Program-made: the position numbers and the translations under genes
Assembly (NCBI RefSeq): GCF_014651955.1
Contig: NZ_BMXW01000003.1
Span: forward strand, 163,145 to 227,144
Origin: Shewanella fodinae
Lineage (GTDB): Bacteria; Pseudomonadota; Gammaproteobacteria; Enterobacterales; Shewanellaceae
DNA length: 64,000 bases
Direction: 5' to 3'
Notes under the pieces: generated by a model
Databases searched by the model: none
Seen by the model: only the letters and a program-made list of their open reading frames with translations
What the model was told of the DNA's origin: nothing
Shown here: positions 9,311 to 17,991 of the stretch, piece after piece
Layout of the letters: each line of letters starts with the position of its first letter
Numbering within the stretch: the stretch's first letter is position 1

Positions 9311-11218
9311 TTAGGTCCCAGAAGCAATTTCTGGATCAGCAAACCAAGGGCCCTGCGCCGCGCAAACACCCAACACCCGCAACGTCTGCCACTCTTCAAA
9401 CTGTTCAACCCCTTCAGCAATCACTTCTACATCGGTTTGATGCAAACCACCCAATAAACTGCGGATAAAGAGCTGATTTTCCGCACGCAGGTGAATCTGT
9501 TTGATCAGCGAACGATGTAACTTCAGCAAAGCGAACCGACCTTCAGTGATGTACTGGCTGCTAACCACTTGCAGCCCTACATGATCGACGCATAAACGCG
9601 CCCCCATTTTGCGGATCAGACGCAGCTTAGGCTGCAACTCCTGTTGGCAACCGCTGGCAACCGCCTCATCTACTTCAAAGATCAGTCGCGGGGCCAAATC
9701 CCGATGTTCTAACAACAGGGTGCGCAACCACCGCATAAAATCGTTGTTCATCAGCGTATCTTCCGAGAGATTGACGCTAAAAACCGCATCTGGTTTGGCG
9801 TTGGGTAACAACTCATAGACCACTCGCTCTAGCGTCTGCCGCTCAATCTGCGGCAGCAGACCGCATTTTGCCGCCATTGGCAAAAATAGCGTCGCTCGCA
9901 CTAATGTGCCATTCGGCTCTTTGGCTCGGGTAAAAATCTCCTGATGGTGCAACTTGCCGTCAGCATCAAAAACCGGTTGTGCAAACGCCACAAAGCGTCG
10001 CTGCGCTAGCGCCAGTTCCAAGAAGCTACGCCAGCGCACGGAACCGCGAGCAAATTCGGCATCAACGGCACCTTTGTCATACATAAACCAGGAGTTAACT
10101 CCCTGAATTTGGGCGACTCTGAGCGCCATTTCGGCTTCTTCTAGCAACTGCTGCTGGTTATCGCCGAGCTTGAAATATGCGCCACCAAGATGACAACTGT
10201 TACTACGGTTTGCTAACTCGTGTGGCAGCAGGTTGGCACACAGCTTGATCAATTTGGCCGCTAACTGCTCCGCTTCTGCCAAACTGATCTGCGTCACCAC
10301 AATAGCCAGTTGATTGTAGCTGCGACGGGCAAACACACTGTTAGCCTGATGATGTAATAACCGACTGATGTGGGCCACATTGAGGTTGAGATAATCGCCC
10401 ATCTGGTCTTGACCACCGAGTGGTTCCAGCTCTTCAAACTCCAGCAACAGTATTACGCCATGCGCCATCATGCCTTGTGCGTTACTTAACGCATTAAGAC
10501 GGTTGTCTAAAAACAGGCGATTACCGATGTGGGTTTCGTGATCAAGAAAAGTATTACTGCGAATAAAGTTATCAAAGCGAGCGCGCTCTTTGCGGGCATC
10601 AGCCAGTTCGTCCAGAATCTTACTCAATGCCCGATTAATAAAGCGTGGATGGCTGACACTTCGGAGGTTTCGGGCTTGCGAATAGCGACCTTTGAGGATC
10701 AATCGACAACGTTCGGCAACCGTTTCCATACCTTGCAACTGTTGTGAGAACCAAAGATATCCGAGTCGTACCAGCGTGAGGACAACCAATAGTGTTATCA
10801 GCAATAACCACCAATCACTGACCGAGAGAGAATAATGATACAGCGGCGAGCGCAACCGCAACTCGGCATAAATGTTACGCTTATCATCCAACAACAGCCG
10901 AATGCTGCGCTGAGCGTCATCAGCATGGACACCCAGAAATTGCTGCAGCAGTTGCGTCCCTTGCCATATCCGCACTTCGGAGACATCGGCAAGCGCTAAC
11001 AAAGGTGGCAACCAGTTGTCGCTCAGGGTCGTTAATTGACCGTCCCGATAATGTTGCAGCAACTGCTGCTGTAGAATAGTTATCTGTTGTTGTTGCTGCT
11101 GACTGGCAATGCGCCAGTAACCCGCAAAAATAAAGACCGAACCGATAAGCAACAGCGCCAGCACTGACCACAACCAGAAACGGGTCAGTCGGGTTGTCAG
11201 CAAACGGGGAAGATTCAT
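9311..11218 (-). CDS. csrD: CsrD-like regulator with degenerate GGDEF and EAL domains
   Basis: 635 residues from ATG at 11218 (MNLPRLLTTRLTRFWLW), preceded by AGGA at a normal distance; a longer frame to 11278 lacks support. Two membrane segments (about 13-35 and 133-155) flank a periplasmic region; then a GGDEF-like domain in which the signature is replaced by RRSYNQL, and an EAL-like domain in which EAL is replaced by EIFTR. Both catalytic sites therefore look dead, as in E. coli CsrD, which controls decay of the CsrB/C RNAs through RNase E. Its position beside the msh operon matches mshH/csrD in Vibrio and Shewanella. Confidence 0.88.
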   Translation of the reverse strand: MNLPRLLTTRLTRFWLWSVLALLLIGSVFIFAGYWRIASQQQQQQITILQQQLLQHYRDGQLTTLSDNWLPPLLALADVSEVRIWQGTQLLQQFLGVHADDAQRSIRLLLDDKRNIYAELRLRSPLYHYSLSVSDWWLLLITLLVVLTLVRLGYLWFSQQLQGMETVAERCRLILKGRYSQARNLRSVSHPRFINRALSKILDELADARKERARFDNFIRSNTFLDHETHIGNRLFLDNRLNALSNAQGMMAHGVILLLEFEELEPLGGQDQMGDYLNLNVAHISRLLHHQANSVFARRSYNQLAIVVTQISLAEAEQLAAKLIKLCANLLPHELANRSNSCHLGGAYFKLGDNQQQLLEEAEMALRVAQIQGVNSWFMYDKGAVDAEFARGSVRWRSFLELALAQRRFVAFAQPVFDADGKLHHQEIFTRAKEPNGTLVRATLFLPMAAKCGLLPQIERQTLERVVYELLPNAKPDAVFSVNLSEDTLMNNDFMRWLRTLLLEHRDLAPRLIFEVDEAVASGCQQELQPKLRLIRKMGARLCVDHVGLQVVSSQYITEGRFALLKLHRSLIKQIHLRAENQLFIRSLLGGLHQTDVEVIAEGVEQFEEWQTLRVLGVCAAQGPWFADPEIASGT

Positions 11219-11387
11219 GGTCTGGCGTTCCTGCCGTTGAAAATGAGACATCCAGCCACAACAGTGCAATTGATGCAAACTGTAGTGCCACTCGGTTGAT
11301 TATTAAGCTGAATTAACCAAATGGCAACCACATAAGAGATTGAAAGACAGGCCGCAAGTGCAAAATAAGCCACTGCGGCCAAAAATA

Positions 11388-12635
11388 TCAGAGCAGATAA
11401 TCAGCAGGTAATTCATTCACCTGAGCACTTCCAGACGCAATCGCGGCCTTAGCAACCGCACGAGCCACCCGCGGCAACAGCCGTGGATCCATCGGCTTTG
11501 GCAGCACATATTCCGGCCCGAAACTCAATGAACTAACGTCCGGATATGCGGCCAGCACTTCTGCCGGAACAGCTTCCCGCGCCAAGCTCGCAATAGCGTG
11601 CACCGCGGCTAGTTTCATCTCATCGTTGATACGCCGCGCTCTGACATCCAACGCGCCCCGGAAGATAAAGGGAAAACACAACACATTGTTGACCTGATTA
11701 GGGTAATCGCTGCGGCCAGTGCCCATGATCAGATCTTTACGCACCGCATGTGCCAATTCCGGTTTAATCTCTGGATCTGGATTCGAACAAGCGAAGACAA
11801 TTGGCCGCTCTGCCATCAGCTCAATATCCTCGGCACTCAACACATTAGCGCCGGAAACCCCCAGAAATACATCTGCCCCTTGAATCACATCACGCAAGGT
11901 GCGCTTGTCCGTATTATTGGCAAACAGTGACTTATATTCATTGAGATCAGTGCGGCGGGTATGGATAACGCCTTTACGGTCAAGCATGTAAATGTTTTCC
12001 CGCAAGGCACCACATTTGACCAACAGCGACATACACGCCACAGCGGCCGCACCTGCACCCATACACACAAACACGGCTTGCGCGATCTGCTTGCCTTGGA
12101 TCTCCAGCGCGTTAAGCATACCTGCGGCAGTCACAATAGCGGTGCCATGCTGATCATCGTGGAACACCGGAATGTTACAACGCTTAATCAGTTCCTGTTC
12201 TATTTCAAAACACTCAGGCGCTTTGATATCTTCCAGATTGATGCCACCAAAAGTGTCAGCAATGGCCTCAACCGTATTAATAAAATCTTCATTGGTGCGA
12301 TGTTTTACTTCAATATCAGTGGCATCAATATTGGCAAATCTTTTAAATAACAGCACCTTGCCTTCCATTACGGGTTTGGCGGCCAGCGGTCCGAGATTTC
12401 CTAGCCCCAAGATGGCAGTGCCATTAGTAATCACCGCCACAGTGTTGCCTTTATTGGTATAACGGTAAGCATCAGCAGCATCGGCGGCGATTTCTCGCAC
12501 GGGTTCAGCCACGCCAGGGCTGTAAGCCAATGCCAGATCCAAACTGGTACTGGCTGCTTTAGTCAGGGCAACGGCGGTTTTTCCGGGAACGGGGAACTGG
12601 TGGTAATCAAGTGCTTTTTGACGTAAATCGCTCAT
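11388..12635 (-). CDS. NAD(P)-dependent malic enzyme, short form
   Basis: 415 residues. Malic-enzyme N-terminal domain (YSPGVAEPVREIA, 'NGTAILGLGNLGPLAAKPVMEGK', 'VFHDDQHGTAIVTAAGMLNAL') followed by an NAD-binding domain ('VCMGAGAAAVACMSLLV'). Catalyses oxidative decarboxylation of malate to pyruvate. It stops at the end of the malic domain: the C-terminal phosphotransacetylase-like domain of E. coli MaeB is absent. Stands alone between csrD and a gene-poor kilobase. Confidence 0.9.
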   Translation of the reverse strand: MSDLRQKALDYHQFPVPGKTAVALTKAASTSLDLALAYSPGVAEPVREIAADAADAYRYTNKGNTVAVITNGTAILGLGNLGPLAAKPVMEGKVLLFKRFANIDATDIEVKHRTNEDFINTVEAIADTFGGINLEDIKAPECFEIEQELIKRCNIPVFHDDQHGTAIVTAAGMLNALEIQGKQIAQAVFVCMGAGAAAVACMSLLVKCGALRENIYMLDRKGVIHTRRTDLNEYKSLFANNTDKRTLRDVIQGADVFLGVSGANVLSAEDIELMAERPIVFACSNPDPEIKPELAHAVRKDLIMGTGRSDYPNQVNNVLCFPFIFRGALDVRARRINDEMKLAAVHAIASLAREAVPAEVLAAYPDVSSLSFGPEYVLPKPMDPRLLPRVARAVAKAAIASGSAQVNELPADYLL

Positions 12636-13658
12636 GGTGGATCCTGATACAGGGCAAAATATTCTAATAATTATCGCGAACCGATACGGTAAGGCTGAAG
12701 CGTCGGAACGCAGGGAAATAGAGGGCTGTAAAGATACTTGAAAGCTTAGGTGAATAAAACAACTTATGAATTTTTTTTACTCTAAAAATAATCATTTATC
12801 TAAAAAAAATCAGACCATATTTAGCCCTGAAAATGATAAGAGAAGCCGGGTTCCAAGAATGTATTAAAACAACATATAACCCACTCAAAAAATGTTTTTC
12901 AGTGGCGATATTGCCACCAGATTTAATTAAATTACTTATGACTGATACTGACTGACATTTTGCCTCGCCCAGAGGTTTGACCAGCCAAGCCACACCTGTC
13001 GAGGATATGATTTACCGCTAAGTCCGCATAACAGATCTGTCGGCAACCCCATTTCGAAACCGCTATAACTCATAACTGCAAAGCAACCATCTTGACCCGT
13101 CTACGTTCATCAGTGATTGCATCGAAGGTCTAAATAAGTGTTTCAATACCAGATCACAGAGGCCATTCCCAACGTCGACACGCATAAACCCATCCATGGG
13201 ACTCCACCACGTCATCCCTGACGCGGTGGGTCGACTTATCGGAATAACCGCTATTCTTCGGGTGAAGCGCAATTAGCAACAGCTATTGAGGGAGGGTGTT
13301 AAAGCCACAAACTGTTTGAGCAGAATGTTGGTTCGCACTGTCGTAAATGAAGCGCCAACAAGAGACCTCAGCCTGTTGTTAATGCCACTCAGGCTCACGT
13401 GAAACGCCTCCGAAATATAGCGAAAGCAGCATGTATCAGTTCCATTGCGAGCTTTGCTATAAGCTCACAGGAGTACCTAAGTGTCTCCTCGCGACTCGCT
13501 ATACAAACAGACAACGAGACCAAAATATTATATTAAGATCAATATATTAAGTTAAAAAATCCACAATATCATGCAGGTTTTCCAACATTTGGATTTGACA
13601 ACATACCACCATAAAAGCACTATTTAGCGCTATATAGCACTTAAATTAATGCAATTTT
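12636..13658. other. gene-poor spacer, about 1 kb
   Basis: No frame here looks like a real protein; the longest (13063-13272, minus, 69 residues) has no recognisable motif and no ribosome site. 12720-12930 and 13520-13658 are A+T-rich. No tRNA, terminator or repeat was recognised. It may be degraded coding DNA or regulatory DNA for the flanking genes. Confidence 0.5.
13595..13650 (+). promoter_or_regulatory. candidate promoter and operator of the 13659 gene
   Basis: TTGACA at 13595-13600 is followed by A+T-rich -10-like DNA and by a near-symmetric cluster (AGCACTAT, AGCGCT, then ATAGCACT) around 13616-13640 that could be a protein-binding site. The gene itself has no obvious Shine-Dalgarno. 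Visual match only. Confidence 0.35.
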
Positions 13659-14102
13659 ATGCCTTTACCCACAGAACAATACCTGTCCGTACCCATTCCT
13701 GAATCTCTTTATTTGGCATTGGCCCAGCACTACCCTACAGGAGTAGCTTCCAACATAGTCAGAATTCTAAGTGAGCACTTAGCCAACAAAGATGAGCATT
13801 ATCGACAGCAATACAATAATGAGGGCAGCTTTCAATGGGCACAACTCACGCTGCCGCACAAAACACAGCTACGTACCAAATACTATGGCAAGTATCTGGT
13901 TGCCGATATCATCAATGGTAAGCTTATCTGGAACAGCAAAAGCTATCTTTCTGTGAGTGAACTCATCAATACCATGCGTGGCGGTACCCGCAATAATGCT
14001 TGGCGCTGCACTGAGATAAAGTATCCCAATGACAGCAACTGGTTGCTGGCCGACCGTCTAAGACACAGTGCAACCAAACGCTTCTTATCTGATGCGCTTT
14101 AG
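13659..14102 (+). CDS. hypothetical protein, possible RAMA/DUF4357-like domain
   Basis: 147 residues, not confidently recognised. The N-terminal third (EQYLSVPIPESLYLALAQHY ... NIVRILSEHLANKD) looks helical. The C-terminal part has the pattern 'YLVADIINGKLIWNSKSYLSVSELI' followed by 'RNNAWRCTEI', recalling the small RAMA/DUF4357 fold (beta strands, then an alpha segment before an N-x-W motif) found with DNA-modification proteins. No signal peptide or membrane segment. Alone between the spacer and rpmE, transcribed towards rpmE. Confidence 0.55.
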   Translation: MPLPTEQYLSVPIPESLYLALAQHYPTGVASNIVRILSEHLANKDEHYRQQYNNEGSFQWAQLTLPHKTQLRTKYYGKYLVADIINGKLIWNSKSYLSVSELINTMRGGTRNNAWRCTEIKYPNDSNWLLADRLRHSATKRFLSDAL

Positions 14103-14207
14103 AGGCTTTTGCGGCAAATAGCGCTTGGTTAACGCTCGATAGATTTAGGACTGCCATGGATGACTTGAAAGCCAATGCACGTGGAGTGCAAAACGAAAAA
14201 TTGGCTT

Positions 14208-14249
14208 ACAGATACAACAAGGGCCGTAAACCTTACGGTTACAGCCCTT
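14208..14249 (-). terminator. rho-independent terminator of rpmE
   Basis: Stem AAGGGCYGTAA(A)CC with a GTAA loop at 14219-14249 (one bulge, one G-U pair), followed on the minus strand by the T-rich GTTGTATCTGT. It lies 44 bases past the rpmE stop. Confidence 0.75.
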
Positions 14250-14292
14250 GAATCAGCTTGCCAAGCGCATGATCTGCGCCGTGCTGGTCGTA

Positions 14293-14505
14293 TTATTTTT
14301 TGCCCAACATGCCGAAGCGTTTGTTGAACTTTTCAATACGTCCGCCAGTATCAACAACTTTCTGAGTACCGGTGTAGAATGGGTGACAAGCACCACATAC
14401 GTCCAAGTGCAGATCTCTACCTGCGGTGGAATGAACTTTGATCACGTTACCGCAAGTGCAGGTAGCAGTGATTTCTGCATAGTCAGGATGGATACCTGGT
14501 TTCAT
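14293..14505 (-). CDS. rpmE: 50S ribosomal protein L31, zinc-binding type
   Basis: 70 residues, MKPGIHPDY..., full length for L31. Cysteines in CTC (16, 18) and CGAC (37, 40) form the zinc site of the C+ type, so this is rpmE rather than the zinc-free ykgM paralog. Strong ribosome site (GAGGTAATCCCAA-ATG). Separate transcription unit with its own terminator. Confidence 0.96.
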   Translation of the reverse strand: MKPGIHPDYAEITATCTCGNVIKVHSTAGRDLHLDVCGACHPFYTGTQKVVDTGGRIEKFNKRFGMLGKK

Positions 14506-14625
14506 TTGGGATTACCTCAATAAAAGGCCATGTCGCTCTTCCAACCCGAAGTCGGACACCACATGCGGTTATACATAGTTTCAGGGCGCAGAATGGTACA
14601 GTAACTGCGCACTAATGGCAATAGC

Positions 14626-15528
14626 TTACAATGAAGCCTCAAATTTTTCCTTCGCTAAATTCTTGTCTGTATATGACTGCCATTGCTCAGGTTGCGGGCA
14701 ATGCAACTGTGCATCACTTCGCAGATTTCCAGGCTTCCCTTTCACAAAAGCTTTAGGGTTAGCCTCCATAATCGCTAAGGCAGCAGCATATACATGGGTA
14801 TGCCACTGTTTTGCATAACGACTGGCCAGATGCCATAGCGTTTCCGTGCCATGATAATCCAGCAAACACTGAGTAGGAGCACCCACAGCTGTAGAAGCCG
14901 TCGCTGCCGGGTTATGGCTTGCGGACGCTGGTTTAATTGGTGCTGGCGCGGTGACAGCCGCTGCTGGCACTTGATCTGGGGCAGTTGCAGCACTGGTTTT
15001 GACCGGATTAGTGCTTGCTGAAGTTAGCTTAATTGGCGCAGGTGCAGCGACAACTGTCGTTGGCACTTGTTCTGGTGCCGTTACGTTAGTGGATTTGACC
15101 GGGTTACGATACATTGAAAAACGTGCAGGATCCGGAGGGTTCCCCACCGGCACTGATTTGGCGAACAAAGGTAATTGGTTGATTTCCTGCCATTGATCGG
15201 CTTGATACAACTGCACCAACAATAAGGCGTTGGCGTCAGTCACTTCGTCCAGTCCCATCAGCAACAACATATAATTGTTGATTTGCTGCACCATCAGTTT
15301 TTCTTCGCCACTCTTTTGCCGCAAAATAAATTGCATGCGCTCAGGATCTGTCGGCGCGGCCACAATATTAACCTTAATTAACGGCAGCTTGCCTAAATCA
15401 AACAACCGCTGATTAATACTGACATGGGTAACGTCAGCCTGCGCTAGAGGTATCAGCAATAATCCAAACAGGCTGCCGCTGAAATACCCCAGCCACTGGC
15501 GCCAACGCATTGCTTGTCGTCTTTCCAT
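14626..15528 (-). CDS. small FimV-like exported protein
   Basis: 300 residues from ATG at 15528, chosen for its GGGGAAGG ribosome site; a longer frame reaches 15627. Signal peptide (YFSGSLFGLLLIPLAQA), then the FimV-type N-terminal domain (LFDLGKLPLIKVNIVAA ... MQFILRQKSGEEKLMVQQIN), a Pro/Ala-rich linker containing a 32-residue tandem repeat, and a C-terminal FimV-core/LysM-like segment (ETLWHLASRYAKQW ... ALAIMEANPKAFVKG). Much smaller than FimV/HubP polar hub proteins and without their acidic TPR tail. It may bind peptidoglycan; function not established. Divergent from priA. Confidence 0.75.
   Translation of the reverse strand: MERRQAMRWRQWLGYFSGSLFGLLLIPLAQADVTHVSINQRLFDLGKLPLIKVNIVAAPTDPERMQFILRQKSGEEKLMVQQINNYMLLLMGLDEVTDANALLLVQLYQADQWQEINQLPLFAKSVPVGNPPDPARFSMYRNPVKSTNVTAPEQVPTTVVAAPAPIKLTSASTNPVKTSAATAPDQVPAAAVTAPAPIKPASASHNPAATASTAVGAPTQCLLDYHGTETLWHLASRYAKQWHTHVYAAALAIMEANPKAFVKGKPGNLRSDAQLHCPQPEQWQSYTDKNLAKEKFEASL
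14910..15105 (-). repeat. 96-base in-frame tandem repeat in the FimV-like gene
   Basis: Two copies with a 96-base period (compare TTGGTGCTGG at 14937 with TTGGCGCAGG at 15033, and GACCGG at about 15002 and 15098). Each encodes 32 residues built around 'APAPIK', 'SAS-NP' and 'TAP-QVP'. The copies have diverged, so this is not a sequencing duplicate. Confidence 0.75.
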
Positions 15529-15653
15529 GCTGCCTTCCCCTGTAACTAATTCACATTGCTGATTTATTTTAGAATATTCGGCACAGGACTGGCTCTGCTG
15601 TGTCAGCCTGAGTACACTGGCCGTCATGTCACTATCACTCAGTTCCGAGCACC

Positions 15654-17849
15654 ATGCCGCAGTTTGCTGAAGTTGCTTTGCCCGTACCGATGCGGCAGAA
15701 TTTCACCTACCAGATCCCAACCAATCTTGCCTGGCCGCTGGAAGTCGGTATGCGGGTACGTGTCCCGTTTGGTCGGCAACAGCTGATTGGCTTAGTGGTC
15801 AATATCAGCGACGAATGTGCATTACCACCACAACAGTTAAAAGCCATCAATGAGGTGCTGGACAGTTCACCATTATTGTCAGAACCACTGTATAAACTCA
15901 CCTTGTGGGCGGCAAGATATTATTTATGCAGCCAAGGGCAAATGCTGACCCAGGCCTTACCAGTGGCACTACGCAAAGGCGCCAGCGCTGCACCAGAATT
16001 TATCAGTTACTACGCGCTCACCGATAAAGGGGCGGCGGCAACGTTGGCGAGTCTCAAACGCTCGCCTGCACAGCAAAAAATATTGCAGCAACTGCAACAA
16101 GGCGAACTGACCACCGAAGAAGTACAGGTACTGGAACTCAGTAAAACCGCCATCAAGGCGTTAAAAGATAAAGACTGGATTGGGCTTTATGAGCGGCCGT
16201 TAGTTGCCGACCGCCATTGGCGTGAACAGTTGGAACTGGGTGAACAGCCGCTTAAGCTCAACAAACAACAGGCGGTAGCGGTAGCCGCGCTGACCGCACA
16301 AACTGGCTATCAATGTACGCTGCTAGAAGGCATTACCGGTTCTGGTAAAACCGAAGTTTATCTGTCGTTATTGGAAACGGTACTGAAACAGGGCAAACAG
16401 GCGCTTATCCTGGTGCCGGAAATCGGCCTGACACCGCAAACCATCAATCGCTTTAAACGCCGCTTTAAAGTCACCATTGCGGTGATCCATTCCGGGCTGA
16501 CCGATAAGCAGCGGTTAGACGCCTGGCGACAGGCACGCTGTGGTGAAGCGGCGATTATCATCGGCACCCGTTCCGCCTTGTTCACCCCCATGATGTGGCC
16601 GGGCGTGATCATTCTCGATGAAGAACATGACGCCAGTTTCAAACAGCAGGAAGGCGTGGGTTATCACGCACGCGATCTGGCGGTGATGCGCGGCCATCTG
16701 GAAGATATTCCAGTGGTACTCGGCAGCGCCACGCCGTCACTGGAAACGCTGCACAACGCCCTTAATGGTCGTTATGCCCATATGCAATTAGGAGAACGTG
16801 CCGGCGGCGCGCTAAAAGTGCGGCAAGGGATCATCGATATCCGCAATCTGCCGTTGCGTGCCGGGATGTCGCAACCACTGCTGAACGAAATGCGCTTACA
16901 CCTGCAAGCGGGCAATCAGGTGTTATTGTTTCTCAACCGTCGCGGTTTTGCACCGGCGCTTATCTGCCACGAATGCGGTTACCTGCATGAGTGTGACCGC
17001 TGCGATGCCTTTTTTACCGTGCATCAAGCGCTTGGTGAGATCCGCTGCCACCACTGCGGCAACCAGTACGCGATTCCGCGCCAATGCCATCACTGCGGCA
17101 GTACCATGTTGCAGGGGCAAGGCATTGGCACCGAGCAGTTGGAAGCCATGCTGACCAAAGAATTCCCCGACTATCCCGTGGTGCGAATTGACCGCGATAC
17201 CACCAGCCGTAAAGGTTCGCTGGAAAAACAACTGGCGGCCATCCACCGCGGGGAATATAAGATTCTGGTGGGCACCCAGATGCTCGCCAAAGGGCACCAT
17301 TTCCCCGACGTCACCTTGGTCGGATTACTGGATGTGGATGGTGCGCTGTTCAGTGCCGACTTCCGTGCCCCGGAACGTTTTGGCCAACTTTATACTCAGG
17401 TCGCCGGCCGCGCGGGGCGAGCGAGTAAACCCGGCACGGTATTGCTGCAAACCCATCAGAGCGACAATCCGCTACTCAAAGATCTGCTGCACCGCGGTTA
17501 TGGCGAATTTGCTCGCAGCCAACTGGCCGAACGGCAGCAGGCGTTGTTGCCACCGGCATGGCATATGATCCTGATAAAAGCCGAGGCGCATCAGGCGAGC
17601 GACGCCGACACGTTCCTAGCAGAGTTTGCCGCGTTATTACCGCAGGATAATGCGTTTGAGGTAATTGGCCCGATGCCAGCACCACTGGATCGCAAAGCCG
17701 GTAAATTCCGGCGGCAACTGCTGGTTCAAGCCGCCGACCGCAAACGTTTGCAACAAGTATTTGAACAACTATTGCCGCAAGCGGAAGCGCTAACCAGCGG
17801 TAAACGCTGCCGCTGGAGTCTGGATCGCGACCCGCAAGATTTGCTGTAA
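15654..17849 (+). CDS. priA: primosomal replication-restart helicase PriA
   Basis: 731 residues, full length. N-terminal 3'-DNA-binding domain, then helicase motif I GITGSGKTE (about 226-234), DEEH box (about 322), and the paired zinc cysteines CHEC..CDRC...CHHCG..CHHCGS (about 438-485), followed by motif V/VI (VGTQMLAKGHHFPDV; QVAGRAGRA). Recognises stalled forks and reloads DnaB. Upstream spacer of 125 bases is shared with the divergent FimV-like gene. Confidence 0.97.
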   Translation: MPQFAEVALPVPMRQNFTYQIPTNLAWPLEVGMRVRVPFGRQQLIGLVVNISDECALPPQQLKAINEVLDSSPLLSEPLYKLTLWAARYYLCSQGQMLTQALPVALRKGASAAPEFISYYALTDKGAAATLASLKRSPAQQKILQQLQQGELTTEEVQVLELSKTAIKALKDKDWIGLYERPLVADRHWREQLELGEQPLKLNKQQAVAVAALTAQTGYQCTLLEGITGSGKTEVYLSLLETVLKQGKQALILVPEIGLTPQTINRFKRRFKVTIAVIHSGLTDKQRLDAWRQARCGEAAIIIGTRSALFTPMMWPGVIILDEEHDASFKQQEGVGYHARDLAVMRGHLEDIPVVLGSATPSLETLHNALNGRYAHMQLGERAGGALKVRQGIIDIRNLPLRAGMSQPLLNEMRLHLQAGNQVLLFLNRRGFAPALICHECGYLHECDRCDAFFTVHQALGEIRCHHCGNQYAIPRQCHHCGSTMLQGQGIGTEQLEAMLTKEFPDYPVVRIDRDTTSRKGSLEKQLAAIHRGEYKILVGTQMLAKGHHFPDVTLVGLLDVDGALFSADFRAPERFGQLYTQVAGRAGRASKPGTVLLQTHQSDNPLLKDLLHRGYGEFARSQLAERQQALLPPAWHMILIKAEAHQASDADTFLAEFAALLPQDNAFEVIGPMPAPLDRKAGKFRRQLLVQAADRKRLQQVFEQLLPQAEALTSGKRCRWSLDRDPQDLL

Positions 17850-17991
17850 TCACGCCATGACCCAGCGCGACTAACAGAAAACCGCACCACAAAAATGACC
17901 GCAAGCGTAGCAATCTTCCTGCCATAACGGCTAGAATGTGCGGTTATTCGTTATCAACCCTATTTTTGTAGTCAGTGTCGATAGAACGCCA

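Noticed and set aside
9311..11218. Active dual GGDEF/EAL enzyme
   Set aside because: Both signature motifs are replaced (RRSYNQL and EIFTR), so catalysis is unlikely; CsrD fits better.
13063..13272. 69-residue frame in the gene-poor spacer
   Set aside because: No ribosome site, no motif, no conserved composition.
17476..17925. 149-codon minus-strand frame at the end of priA
   Set aside because: Antisense to priA with no family match; priA is intact on the other strand.
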